From: Phycisphaerae bacterium
Lineage (GTDB): Bacteria > Planctomycetota > Phycisphaerae > Sedimentisphaerales > Anaerohalosphaeraceae
Length of the DNA: 8,630 nucleotides
Reading direction: 5' to 3'
Assembly (NCBI GenBank): GCA_003567095.1
Contig: PXAQ01000017.1
Coordinates: 1 to 8,630, forward strand
Shown: piece after piece, positions 1-6,226 of the stretch
How the letters are laid out: each line of letters begins with the position of its first letter
Position numbering within the stretch: position 1 is the first letter of the stretch
Made by a program: the position numbers and the translations under genes
The notes under the pieces: model-generated
Seen by the model: only the letters and a program-made list of their open reading frames with translations
Told to the model about the DNA's origin: nothing
Database searches by the model: none

Positions 1-20
1 CTATCCTAAATAATGCTTTA

Positions 21-36
21 CGTTTTCAAGAAAACG
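21..36. promoter_or_regulatory. 16-bp perfect palindrome in the leader of the first gene
   Basis: CGTTTTC and GAAAACG (7 bp each) are separated by AA. The site lies about 195 bp upstream of the dockerin protein gene. It could be an operator or a small hairpin; there is no following T-run to make it a terminator. It is preceded by a stretch resembling the one in front of the hairpin at 3853-3869, so it may instead be an internal part of a repeat element whose right end is at 106-120. Function is not known. Confidence 0.4.
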
Positions 37-105
37 CTTCGGTTTTTGAGCAAGGCATAATGAAAAACCTCAGTTTTGGACTTTTAAGCACATTTTAGGT
101 GCTGG

Positions 106-120
106 ATCGGTCAGTTTGAG
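106..120 (+). repeat. 15-bp motif identical to the ends of the MITE-like element downstream
   Basis: ATCGGTCAGTTTGAG occurs here. Its exact 15-nt reverse complement is at 3764-3778, and a 14-nt direct copy is at 3919-3932. All three copies are in non-coding DNA. The sequence to its left (a GACTTTT stretch at 79-85, T-rich around it) resembles that to the left of the 3919 copy. This suggests the right end of a related element whose left end lies before the window. A shared regulatory site is the alternative. Confidence 0.55.
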
Positions 121-220
121 TTCTTATTTGTCTAGCCTAATGAATGCAGCGATACCAGGTGATGTTATGATGTTATTTAATGAAGGCATTTGGTTAAGGA
201 TCAAATGCAAACTTTCAATG

Positions 221-229
221 GGAGAGAGA
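221..229 (+). promoter_or_regulatory. Ribosome binding site that fixes the first gene's start
   Basis: The purine-rich GGAGAGAGA lies just upstream of ATG 232, with GGAG seven bases before it. The alternative upstream TTG at 190 has no such site and would place a polar extension before the signal peptide. The ATG at 232 is therefore preferred. Confidence 0.6.
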
Positions 230-231
230 TT

Positions 232-1524
232 ATGAACAGAAAACGAAAAGACCTGAAGATTGTGGTGCTGGTCATTGCCGTTGGGCTTGCTGTTGCGATG
301 CCCGCAGCAGCTTCCACACCGGAAACCACCAATGCGGCGGTCAATCGCATCGCCGATCAACTGGTGGAAAACCAGATAAAAGAGGGGTCTAATGCTGGCG
401 CCTGGCCGGCTCAAAGCCCTTATCCAAGGGGTTGGTTTACGGGAACCATGGTCGCAGGGCTGACCGAGGCCTATTGGATGACCTGCAAGACAGCCTATCG
501 AGACGCGGCAGAATTAGGCGGCCAGTGGATATTAGACAACGCCGATACCTGCAATTTCTTTCATGATGAGGCCTACGCATTGGCGTCCCTGAGCGAGATG
601 GCCTGTAACCCCCAGGACAATACCTGGCGCGATGCGCTGACGCAGTTCTTTGACTGCGTCCGCGGCCAGCCGGATGATCCGGAGGATCCGGAGTTTGGGG
701 ACCTGGCAGGGACAGAGTGGTACATCGCGAAGATTGCAGATGAGCTCGACCCGGCCTATGCCACCTTTCAAGTGGCGTATTATACGGTGGCGGCCCATTA
801 CGTTGACGACCCGGACAAAGGTATCTGGCGCGCTGGGCTGATCGACCTTCTGGCGACAGTCGAGAATGCATCGGAAAGCCCGATCATGGCGCTGGGCGCG
901 GCGACGTGGGCACTGTCGCTGACAGGGCCGATGGATGATACCCCAGCTTTTGCCGGTGATTCGCAATGGACCGGCTTTGGTGGCGCGACGGCCTCCGACC
1001 TTTCAGATCTGCCGCCGTTGCTCAAATCATATATATTCCATGGACCCTGCATTTTGGGTAAGTTTGACGGGCATTTTTATTGGTTGTATCTTCCTCAGGA
1101 CGAGGGGGACGCCGGCTATACAGCGCCGAACGTTTACGGCATGATGGGCCTGGCTGCCGCGATGCAAACAAATCCCGAGCTTGACTATCGGGCAGAGATT
1201 GATATCGTTTGGCGCCGCACGCTCAATGCCATCGATGTCAACGGCGATGTCTGGTATGACGCTGCCTTAGGCCCCGGCAGCTCATATGATGCGACCTATT
1301 ATGCCTATGCCGGCGAGCTGCTGCAAGCCCTGAGCGCTGCGGCGCTGCCCGGTGACATCAACCGGGATGACAAGGTCAATCCGCTGGACCTTAAGGCACT
1401 GGCCATTAACTGGCTTTCGGGGGATGGATGTAGCACCTGCAGCATCGCCGATTTAACCCGTGACAGACAAGTCAACCTGGCAGACTTTGCAAAGCTGGCC
1501 GAAGGATGGATGCTTGAGCGGTAG
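232..1524 (+). CDS. Secreted alpha-helical repeat protein with C-terminal dockerin-like domain
   Basis: 430 residues. A basic N-terminus followed by a hydrophobic core (residues 10-24) and an Ala-Ala-Ala/Ser site near 27/28 indicate Sec export. Residues ~30-370 are rich in Trp, Tyr and Ala helices that recur in pairs, with GWFTG, AYALASL and YYAYAGELLQAL segments. This recalls alpha/alpha-toroid folds (glycosidase or prenyl-cyclase-like barrels), but I recognise no catalytic signature, so no enzyme activity is assigned. Residues 374-430 are a dockerin-type pair of Ca-binding loops: the first has D375, N377, D379, N383 and D386; the second has D407, T409, D411, N415 and D418. A CSTC stretch lies between them, as is common in planctomycete dockerins. 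Dockerins bind cohesins and anchor secreted proteins at the cell surface or in complexes. It precedes the small exported protein by 64 bp. Its GC looks lower than that of the kinase operon. The dockerin call is firm; the role of the main domain is open. Confidence 0.85.
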   Translation: MNRKRKDLKIVVLVIAVGLAVAMPAAASTPETTNAAVNRIADQLVENQIKEGSNAGAWPAQSPYPRGWFTGTMVAGLTEAYWMTCKTAYRDAAELGGQWILDNADTCNFFHDEAYALASLSEMACNPQDNTWRDALTQFFDCVRGQPDDPEDPEFGDLAGTEWYIAKIADELDPAYATFQVAYYTVAAHYVDDPDKGIWRAGLIDLLATVENASESPIMALGAATWALSLTGPMDDTPAFAGDSQWTGFGGATASDLSDLPPLLKSYIFHGPCILGKFDGHFYWLYLPQDEGDAGYTAPNVYGMMGLAAAMQTNPELDYRAEIDIVWRRTLNAIDVNGDVWYDAALGPGSSYDATYYAYAGELLQALSAAALPGDINRDDKVNPLDLKALAINWLSGDGCSTCSIADLTRDRQVNLADFAKLAEGWMLER

Positions 1525-1588
1525 TGTCACAAGCCAAACAAAGCATTAAATGATAATGAGACGACACATACAGCTGGAGAGTAATAAG

Positions 1589-1957
1589 ATGAGCTTAGAA
1601 CATACAAAACGAAACAAGTCCCTGGTCATCGGGGTGACGATGCTGCTGGCACTGGCTATCATCGGTCAGAATTTTATCGGTGTTGCCTTAGCTTCACGTC
1701 AAGAGTCCGACCAGCTCGGTCTTTCGGAGATGGATTACCTGGACCCGTTTAGCTTTGAGGTAACCTCGTATGCCATGACACGCTCGCAAGCAGCGGACGC
1801 TCCTGCAGCGACAGAGACGCTGTTTATGGCGACCGCCACTGAACCCGACTTAGGGACTATGGGGACCTTAGAAAGCACATCAGGATTTCGCAGGCCTCCG
1901 AAGGTCTGGATTCCCTATAAGCCGACGTTTCGCAGTCCCTGCGTGCCAACCTGGTAG
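1589..1957 (+). CDS. Small exported protein of unknown function with Pro/aromatic tail
   Basis: 122 residues. I chose ATG 1589 because GGAG at 1576-1579 lies nine bases upstream; the in-frame ATG at 1550 has no ribosome site and would add 13 polar residues before the signal sequence. A KRNK basic patch and a hydrophobic stretch (residues 11-35) ending in ALA/S predict Sec export with cleavage near 35/36. The mature ~87 residues contain an acidic, Thr/Ala-rich middle and a basic tail (103-122) with alternating Pro and aromatic or aliphatic residues (PPKVWIPYKP, then TFRSPCVPTW). The tail has one Cys. I do not recognise a family. Its place between a secreted dockerin protein and the Wza-like exporter suggests a surface or periplasmic job in the same system, but nothing in the sequence proves that. 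Confidence 0.7.
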   Translation: MSLEHTKRNKSLVIGVTMLLALAIIGQNFIGVALASRQESDQLGLSEMDYLDPFSFEVTSYAMTRSQAADAPAATETLFMATATEPDLGTMGTLESTSGFRRPPKVWIPYKPTFRSPCVPTW

Positions 1958-1993
1958 GCCGGTCGAGGTCTGCGAGGATGCAGAGTGCATACA

Positions 1994-2009
1994 GCATGCC
2001 TCCGCATGC
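1994..2009. other. Hairpin after the small exported protein gene
   Basis: GCATGC, loop CTCC, GCATGC gives a perfect 6-bp stem 36 bases after the stop codon. A TGCA at 1986-1989 and another at 2014-2017 could add an outer helix. No T-run follows, so it is not a standard intrinsic terminator. It may be an mRNA 3' structure or chance. Confidence 0.35.
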
Positions 2010-2060
2010 ACCGTGCAAACGTAAGTCAATAGAGATGCTTTAATGTATATCCGTTAACCG

Positions 2061-2092
2061 TACCAAGCTCGGTTGTGGATACTGGCTTGGTA
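2061..2092 (+). promoter_or_regulatory. Inverted repeat just upstream of the wza-like ribosome site
   Basis: TACCAAGC (2061-2068) and GCTTGGTA (2085-2092) form a perfect 8-bp stem around a 16-base loop, ending five bases before the GGAGG ribosome site. AACCG (2056-2060) and CGGTT (2070-2074) could form a second helix that conflicts with it. This could be an operator or an mRNA element affecting translation of the exporter gene. The repeat is seen directly; the role is inference. Confidence 0.4.
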
Positions 2093-2097
2093 TTCTC

Positions 2098-2104
2098 GGG
2101 AGGA
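2098..2104 (+). promoter_or_regulatory. Strong ribosome binding site setting the GTG start of the exporter gene
   Basis: GGGAGGA, with GGAGG at 2099-2103, sits seven bases before GTG 2111. The more distant in-frame GTG at 2075 has no such site. The ATG at 2150 would also leave a usable lipoprotein signal, but it lacks a ribosome site. Confidence 0.65.
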
Positions 2105-2110
2105 ATTTTA

Positions 2111-3583
2111 GTGAACTTCGCAGCTTCAGGTCCGTCTTGCGGCCGCAGAATGCCGACAGCGAAAGCGTGTTGCGTTTTAGCGGCCCTGTTGCCATTTATC
2201 ATGGGTTGTGGCGATCAGGTTCGATTGCCCAGTGCCCAAGAGCTGGCAGCGTTTGAAAGTGCCGGGCCGATCATGCCCGAGCTGGATGTCGATACGCTCA
2301 TGGCCGCCCAGGCCGCCCCGCGGCGGTACCGCGTAAGCCAAGGGGATTTGCTGGAAATCCGTATGCCCGGCCGGCTGGTTGAGGCCGAGCAGCCCGCAGC
2401 GGCACATCGGCCGCATCAACATCTAAGCCGGGTCGATGATGACGGCCAGATCACGCTGCCCATCATCGGCAGCCTGCCGGCCGAAGGCCTGCTGCTGCCC
2501 CAGCTGGAGGCCGACATTGTCGCGGCCTATTATCCCCGCTACACCGCCCAAAAACCCACCATCGTAGTTCAGGTCGCCGAGCCTCAGACCGCCCAGGTCA
2601 CGATCACAGGCGCCGTGCGCAACCCCGGCATCTACGACCTGCCGCTGCATCGGATGACGCTTGTCGCGGCCATCATGGCCGCCGGCGGCATCGTCGATGA
2701 CGGTGCGGCAGTTGTCCATATCAACGCCCGCGGCGAGGCGCCGGCCTGGCACAAGCCGCCAAATCCCACGCACAACGCTGCCGAGGACGCGCCCGAGGAC
2801 GTGCCCGAGCAGACCCCGCCGCTGGAGGCCTCCCGCATCGGACTGTCATTCCAGCAGATGGACGACGACGGTCGCGGGATTATCCACGTCAAAGACAATG
2901 ACACACTGCTTTATGCCCAGGAGCTGGACGTCACCGACGCCCAGCAGCGCGCCGCGGTGATCGACCGGATCGGCAAGGCCCACCCCCAGGTCTCGACCCG
3001 CCCTATCGCCGGCCGGCTGTGCGAGCTGGCCGAGATGATCCAGCCCGGCAGCGGCCAAGGCTGCCAGGAGCCCTCAAGCGACCCGCCGGCCGACCCGGAC
3101 GCGCCTGAACTGCCGCACGCGTTTGGCCGCGCCAAGACGGCCGGATCACTGGTCCTGCCGGTTAAAGACATGAATATCCCGTTTTCAGATGTCCAGCTGC
3201 ACGAAGGCGCCTCGGTCACGATTGAACCGCTCGACCCGCAGGTCTTTACGGTCATCGGACTGGTCCAGCGGCCCGGGGCCTTTGACTATCCGCCCGGCGC
3301 CCGGTTCAGCCTGGTCGATGCGCTCGGCTTTGCCGGCGGGGTCAACGAAGTAGCCAACCCGCGCTACCTGCGTGTCTATCGCCGCACCGATGAAGGCGAG
3401 ATTATCGATGCGGCCTTCGAGATTCGCGGCAGCCTGCCCACCTCAGCGGCGGCCATGCTCATCAAACCCGGCGATGTCGTCGCCATCGAGCAGACCCCGC
3501 GAACGCGCAGAAACCTGATCTTATCGCAGATTCTCCGGTTCAACTTCGGGTTTATGAGCTATTACCGAATGGATGAACTGTAA
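2111..3583 (+). CDS. Wza-type polysaccharide export outer-membrane lipoprotein
   Basis: 490 residues from GTG. The signal sequence ends in a lipobox-like IMGC, making Cys33 the likely lipidated residue of an outer-membrane protein. Residues ~73-160 (from YRVSQGDLLEI through a DGQITLPIIG stretch) match the polysaccharide export (Poly_export) domain. A first SLBB domain starts at ~163 (VTITGAVRNPG) and a second at ~378 (VFTVIGLVQRPG). The end is IKPGDVVAIEQ followed by a basic, aromatic helix. Wza-like proteins form the ring and channel that passes capsule or exopolysaccharide across the outer membrane, docking on a Wzc-type partner; such a kinase is encoded next. The oddity is a ~160-residue stretch between the SLBB domains with acidic/Pro-rich linkers, which makes the protein longer than E. 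coli Wza (~380). It is separated from the kinase gene by 424 bp of structured and repeat DNA, so the two may not share one simple transcript. Confidence 0.92.
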   Translation: MNFAASGPSCGRRMPTAKACCVLAALLPFIMGCGDQVRLPSAQELAAFESAGPIMPELDVDTLMAAQAAPRRYRVSQGDLLEIRMPGRLVEAEQPAAAHRPHQHLSRVDDDGQITLPIIGSLPAEGLLLPQLEADIVAAYYPRYTAQKPTIVVQVAEPQTAQVTITGAVRNPGIYDLPLHRMTLVAAIMAAGGIVDDGAAVVHINARGEAPAWHKPPNPTHNAAEDAPEDVPEQTPPLEASRIGLSFQQMDDDGRGIIHVKDNDTLLYAQELDVTDAQQRAAVIDRIGKAHPQVSTRPIAGRLCELAEMIQPGSGQGCQEPSSDPPADPDAPELPHAFGRAKTAGSLVLPVKDMNIPFSDVQLHEGASVTIEPLDPQVFTVIGLVQRPGAFDYPPGARFSLVDALGFAGGVNEVANPRYLRVYRRTDEGEIIDAAFEIRGSLPTSAAAMLIKPGDVVAIEQTPRTRRNLILSQILRFNFGFMSYYRMDEL

Positions 3584-3600
3584 GATAACCCGTTTTTTAT

Positions 3601-3629
3601 ATGTGGCAGCTGAAGATCAGCTGCCCCAT
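3601..3629. other. Strong hairpin after the exporter gene
   Basis: GGCAGCTGA (3605-3613), loop AGA, TCAGCTGCC (3617-3625) is a perfect 9-bp stem. ATG/CAT at 3601-3603 and 3627-3629 extend it past one mismatch. It starts 18 bases after the stop codon. The T-run (3592-3597) lies before, not after, the stem, so it is not a textbook intrinsic terminator. It may protect the mRNA 3' end or attenuate transcription. Confidence 0.5.
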
Positions 3630-3651
3630 GTGTATCTATAAACAGTATCGC

Positions 3652-3762
3652 CGTCAGGGATGACGACCAAGAGACTGCCGCTGGATTGTGTTCACATTCC
3701 AGGCAGCCGACGGGGACGGAGTCCGCCCGCAGCAGGCCGCAACCACTGCTGATGACGTGGTT
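3652..3762 (+). ncRNA. Candidate structured RNA segment: consecutive hairpins and a possible pseudoknot
   Basis: Within ~110 bases the plus strand can form four helices in a row. CGTCA/TGACG closes a GGGA (GNRA) tetraloop at 3652-3665. CTGGATTGTG/CACATTCCAG has a two-base loop and one mismatch (3681-3702) and extends through CTGC/GCAG (3675-3678, 3703-3706). GGAC/GTCC lies at 3714-3724. CAGCAG (3730-3735) pairs with CTGCTG (3746-3751). The loop bases AACCA (3741-3745) are complementary to TGGTT (3758-3762), which is H-type pseudoknot geometry. No known riboswitch consensus is recognised. It may be a leader or 3' UTR element. No protein is supported here. Confidence 0.3.
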
Positions 3763-3940
3763 ACTCAAACTGACCGATAAACTGCAACAATTCACCTTAA
3801 CCAATGATGATTAAGCATGTTGTAAGACATTCAAATCATTCTTAAAAATGCTATCCGCCAAAGGCGGATTCCACAATTTTGACTTTTGCACTTTAATTTT
3901 TGACTTCTCAAGCTGACCATCGGTCAGTTTGAAGTGGTTA
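3757..3940. mobile_element. MITE-like element with terminal inverted repeats and 7-bp target duplication
   Basis: The left end TCAAACTGACCGAT (3765-3778) is the exact inverse of the right end ATCGGTCAGTTTGA (3919-3932). Outside each end, after one unpaired base, comes the same heptamer GTGGTTA (3757-3763 and 3934-3940), as expected for a target-site duplication. The ~170-bp body is AT-rich, has no convincing ORF and contains the perfect hairpin ATCCGCC-AAA-GGCGGAT (3853-3869). CTGACC-ATC-GGTCAG (3913-3927) makes a palindrome at the right end. This is the structure of a non-autonomous transposon. The insertion lies in the gap before the kinase gene and may have changed its promoter. No transposase is present in the window. 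Confidence 0.6.
3853..3869. other. Perfect hairpin inside the MITE-like element
   Basis: ATCCGCC and GGCGGAT flank AAA, giving a 7-bp stem with a 3-base loop. This is the only GC-rich stretch in the AT-rich element. No T-run follows directly. It may be a structural part of the element or a residual terminator-like hairpin. Confidence 0.45.
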
Positions 3941-3944
3941 TTGT

Positions 3945-3960
3945 TTTTCGGACACGAAAA
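3945..3960. promoter_or_regulatory. 16-bp inverted repeat upstream of the kinase gene
   Basis: TTTTCG and CGAAAA are separated by GACA. The site is about 47 bases before the kinase start and just outside the MITE-like element. A CATAAT hexamer (3969-3974) downstream could be a -10 box, but no convincing -35 box is spaced correctly. It is a candidate operator only. Confidence 0.3.
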
Positions 3961-4007
3961 GTCTATTTCATAATACACCCTAACCTATTTTCTACAGGAC
4001 CCGAGCA

Positions 4008-6188
4008 ATGACAATGCCCAATACACCTGCCATGCAAAATGACAGCCCGGCAGACACATCCCGCACCGAGCCGACGGGGGCCATCTCTGAGAGCCTGTTT
4101 GAGATCCTCTGGCGCGGCCGCTGGCTGGTCGCCGCCGGCGTGGTGCTGATGCTGGTCATCGGTTTTGTGTATCTCCTGCACGCCACGCCGCTGTTTGAAA
4201 GCACCTCCCGCATCTACGTCGAGCAGTCCGGCCCGCGCATCATTGAAAATATGCAGGGCTTCATGACCCAATCGACCAATTACCTTTACACCCAGGCCGA
4301 GCTGCTCAGCTCAACGCCCATCATCGCCCGGGTTGCCGAGCAGCCGGAGATCCGCCGTATGGCGACCTTTGCCAACGTCGACAATCCCGTGGCCTTCATT
4401 CGGCGCAACCTTGACGTCTCGGTCGGCCGCCAGGACGATATTATCTCCGTCTCGCTCGAATCGCCTTACCCGTCCGAGGCCGCCCAGATTGTCAATGCCA
4501 TCATTGATTCGTATATGTCCTACCACGGCGAACGTCAGCGCGGCACCTCCCTGGAAATCCTCAAGGTCCTGCAGACCCAGAAAGAACGCACCGAATCCGA
4601 CCTGCAAACCACACGTCAGACACTGCTGGACTACCAGCGTGAACATCCCTCGTTGACCTTTGAAACGCGGCAGGGCAATATCATCCTCGAACGCCTGGCC
4701 CGTCTGTCCGAGGCGCTGACCGCCGCCGAGCTGAGCACCGTCGAGGCCCGCTCCGCCTATGAATCTATTAAGCAGAACATGGCCGACCCGGCCCGGTTGC
4801 GCTCCTATCTGACCGCACAGCGCACCCGAACCGCCGGGATGTCCAGGACCGACAGCGAGGCGGCACGGGTCACCGCACAGATCCTGGAGCTGTCCATCCA
4901 GATTGAAAACCTGCAAAACACCCAGCAGCTGACCGACGACCATCCGTCGATCGCAGGACTGAAACGCCGCACCGAGATCTTACGATCGGAACTTGACACG
5001 ATGGACACCCAGTTCGCCGAGGCGATCCTGGCCATCGCCCGGCAGGACTATCTGGCCGCCCAGGAAAACGAAACCCAAATCCGCGACTATTTTGAAAAAC
5101 AGCGGGACGAGGCGCTGACCCTCAGCGAGATTTCCACCCAGTACGCCATCTTGAACTCGGATATCGGCCGCCTTGAACGGCTCAGCGACATCCTGGACGA
5201 CCGCATCAAGGAAATCAGCGTGGCCGACGACGTGGGCGTGCTCAATATCAATATCCTGGAAGTCGCCCGCCCGGCCGATATCCCCTCCAAACCGCAAAGA
5301 GCGCGGATTATGGCCATGGCCCTGATGCTCGGCCTGATGCTCGGCAGCGGCGGCGCCCTGGCCCGCGACTGGATGGACCATCGCCTGCGCTCCTCGGACG
5401 AAATCGCCGCCGTCCTGGGCATCCCCGTCCTGGGCACCGTCCCGAGTATGTCCAAACGCAAAAGCATCGCCGACCGCGGGCTGGTCGTCCAGAACGAAGG
5501 CACCGCGCTGGTCTCGGAGGCCTATCGAACCATCCGTACGGCGGTCTTTTTCGGCATGCCCGACGGCCGGGCCAAGAGTATCCTGATCACCTCGCCCGGC
5601 CCGGGCGACGGCAAAACCACGCTGGCCAGTAACCTGGCCATCACCATGGCCCAGGCCGGCCAGAAGACGCTGTTGATCGATGCCGACTTCCGCAAGCCCA
5701 TGCTGCACAACATCTTCACCCTGGACATTGAAAAGGGGCTGACCGCCTTACTGGCCGGTCAGGTTGACGCCGGCGCTGCCCGGCAAAACAGCCAGATTCC
5801 CAACCTGACCGTCATCACCGCCGGCCCGGAAGTGCCCAACCCCTCGGAGATTCTGAACAGTGAGGCCTTTGCCCAACGCCTTGAGCAGTACAAAGCCGAC
5901 TTTGACCGCATTGTCATTGACTCACCACCGGTCATGCCCGTCACCGACGCCCGCATCATCGCCGCACAGTGCGATGTCACGCTGCTGGTCCTGCGCGCAA
6001 TGCAGTCGACCCGCAAAGCCAGCCAGCAGGCCCGTGACGGCCTGCTGTCGGTCGGCGCGGCCCTCCTGGGCACCGTGGTCAACGATGTGGCCAAAAAAGA
6101 CAGCCGCTACGGCTACTATGCCGGCTACGGCGCCTATCGCGCCGGCCACTACGGCCAGACCGGAAAACGCTCAAAACTACCTTCTTAA
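4008..6188 (+). CDS. Wzc-type chain-length regulator fused to BY-kinase
   Basis: 726 residues, typical for fused proteobacterial-type Wzc. ATG 4008 has AGGA (3996-3999) eight bases upstream. The order is: a cytoplasmic N-terminus; TM1 (~39-57) opening a Wzz domain; a long periplasmic segment with coiled-coil-like helices (~180-400); a Pro-containing PADIPSKPQR motif before TM2 (~432-455); then the cytoplasmic tyrosine kinase. The kinase shows Walker A GPGDGKTT (531-538, K536), Walker A' LLIDAD (555-560) and Walker B IVIDSPP (635-641). A tyrosine cluster lies near the C-terminus: Y701, Y703, Y704, Y707, Y710 and Y715. These inner-membrane oligomers autophosphorylate on that cluster, and cycles of phosphorylation control polymer length and export through the Wza partner, encoded just upstream. 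The matching phosphatase is encoded two genes downstream. All key motifs look intact. Confidence 0.95.
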   Translation: MTMPNTPAMQNDSPADTSRTEPTGAISESLFEILWRGRWLVAAGVVLMLVIGFVYLLHATPLFESTSRIYVEQSGPRIIENMQGFMTQSTNYLYTQAELLSSTPIIARVAEQPEIRRMATFANVDNPVAFIRRNLDVSVGRQDDIISVSLESPYPSEAAQIVNAIIDSYMSYHGERQRGTSLEILKVLQTQKERTESDLQTTRQTLLDYQREHPSLTFETRQGNIILERLARLSEALTAAELSTVEARSAYESIKQNMADPARLRSYLTAQRTRTAGMSRTDSEAARVTAQILELSIQIENLQNTQQLTDDHPSIAGLKRRTEILRSELDTMDTQFAEAILAIARQDYLAAQENETQIRDYFEKQRDEALTLSEISTQYAILNSDIGRLERLSDILDDRIKEISVADDVGVLNINILEVARPADIPSKPQRARIMAMALMLGLMLGSGGALARDWMDHRLRSSDEIAAVLGIPVLGTVPSMSKRKSIADRGLVVQNEGTALVSEAYRTIRTAVFFGMPDGRAKSILITSPGPGDGKTTLASNLAITMAQAGQKTLLIDADFRKPMLHNIFTLDIEKGLTALLAGQVDAGAARQNSQIPNLTVITAGPEVPNPSEILNSEAFAQRLEQYKADFDRIVIDSPPVMPVTDARIIAAQCDVTLLVLRAMQSTRKASQQARDGLLSVGAALLGTVVNDVAKKDSRYGYYAGYGAYRAGHYGQTGKRSKLPS

Positions 6189-6226
6189 ACGCCCGCGGCA
6201 GCAGCCAGCGATCGTTTGAATCGTCT

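Noticed and set aside
161..176. Tandem GATGTTAT GATGTTAT
   Set aside because: Two copies of an 8-mer in AT-rich leader DNA are not enough to claim a functional repeat.
1550..1588. Upstream ATG start of the small exported protein
   Set aside because: There is no ribosome site, and it adds polar residues before the signal peptide; ATG 1589 fits better.
2075..2110. Upstream GTG start of the exporter gene
   Set aside because: It lies inside the inverted repeat and has no ribosome site; GTG 2111 follows GGAGG at good spacing.
3601..3629. Intrinsic terminator of the exporter gene
   Set aside because: The stem is strong, but its T-run precedes it on the plus strand, and no T-run follows on either strand, so only a hairpin is claimed.
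3641..3762. Cyclic di-GMP riboswitch
   Set aside because: The conserved core sequences of that class are not present; only generic stems are seen.
3562..3804. 80-residue minus-strand reading frame in the exporter-kinase gap
   Set aside because: It runs into the exporter gene and across the hairpins and the element's left end, with no ribosome site and no recognisable sequence.
4980..5708. Long minus-strand reading frame opposite the kinase gene
   Set aside because: It is a shadow of a GC-rich gene. The plus strand carries all conserved BY-kinase motifs, and the minus translation is Gly/Asp/Gln-rich with no family signature.
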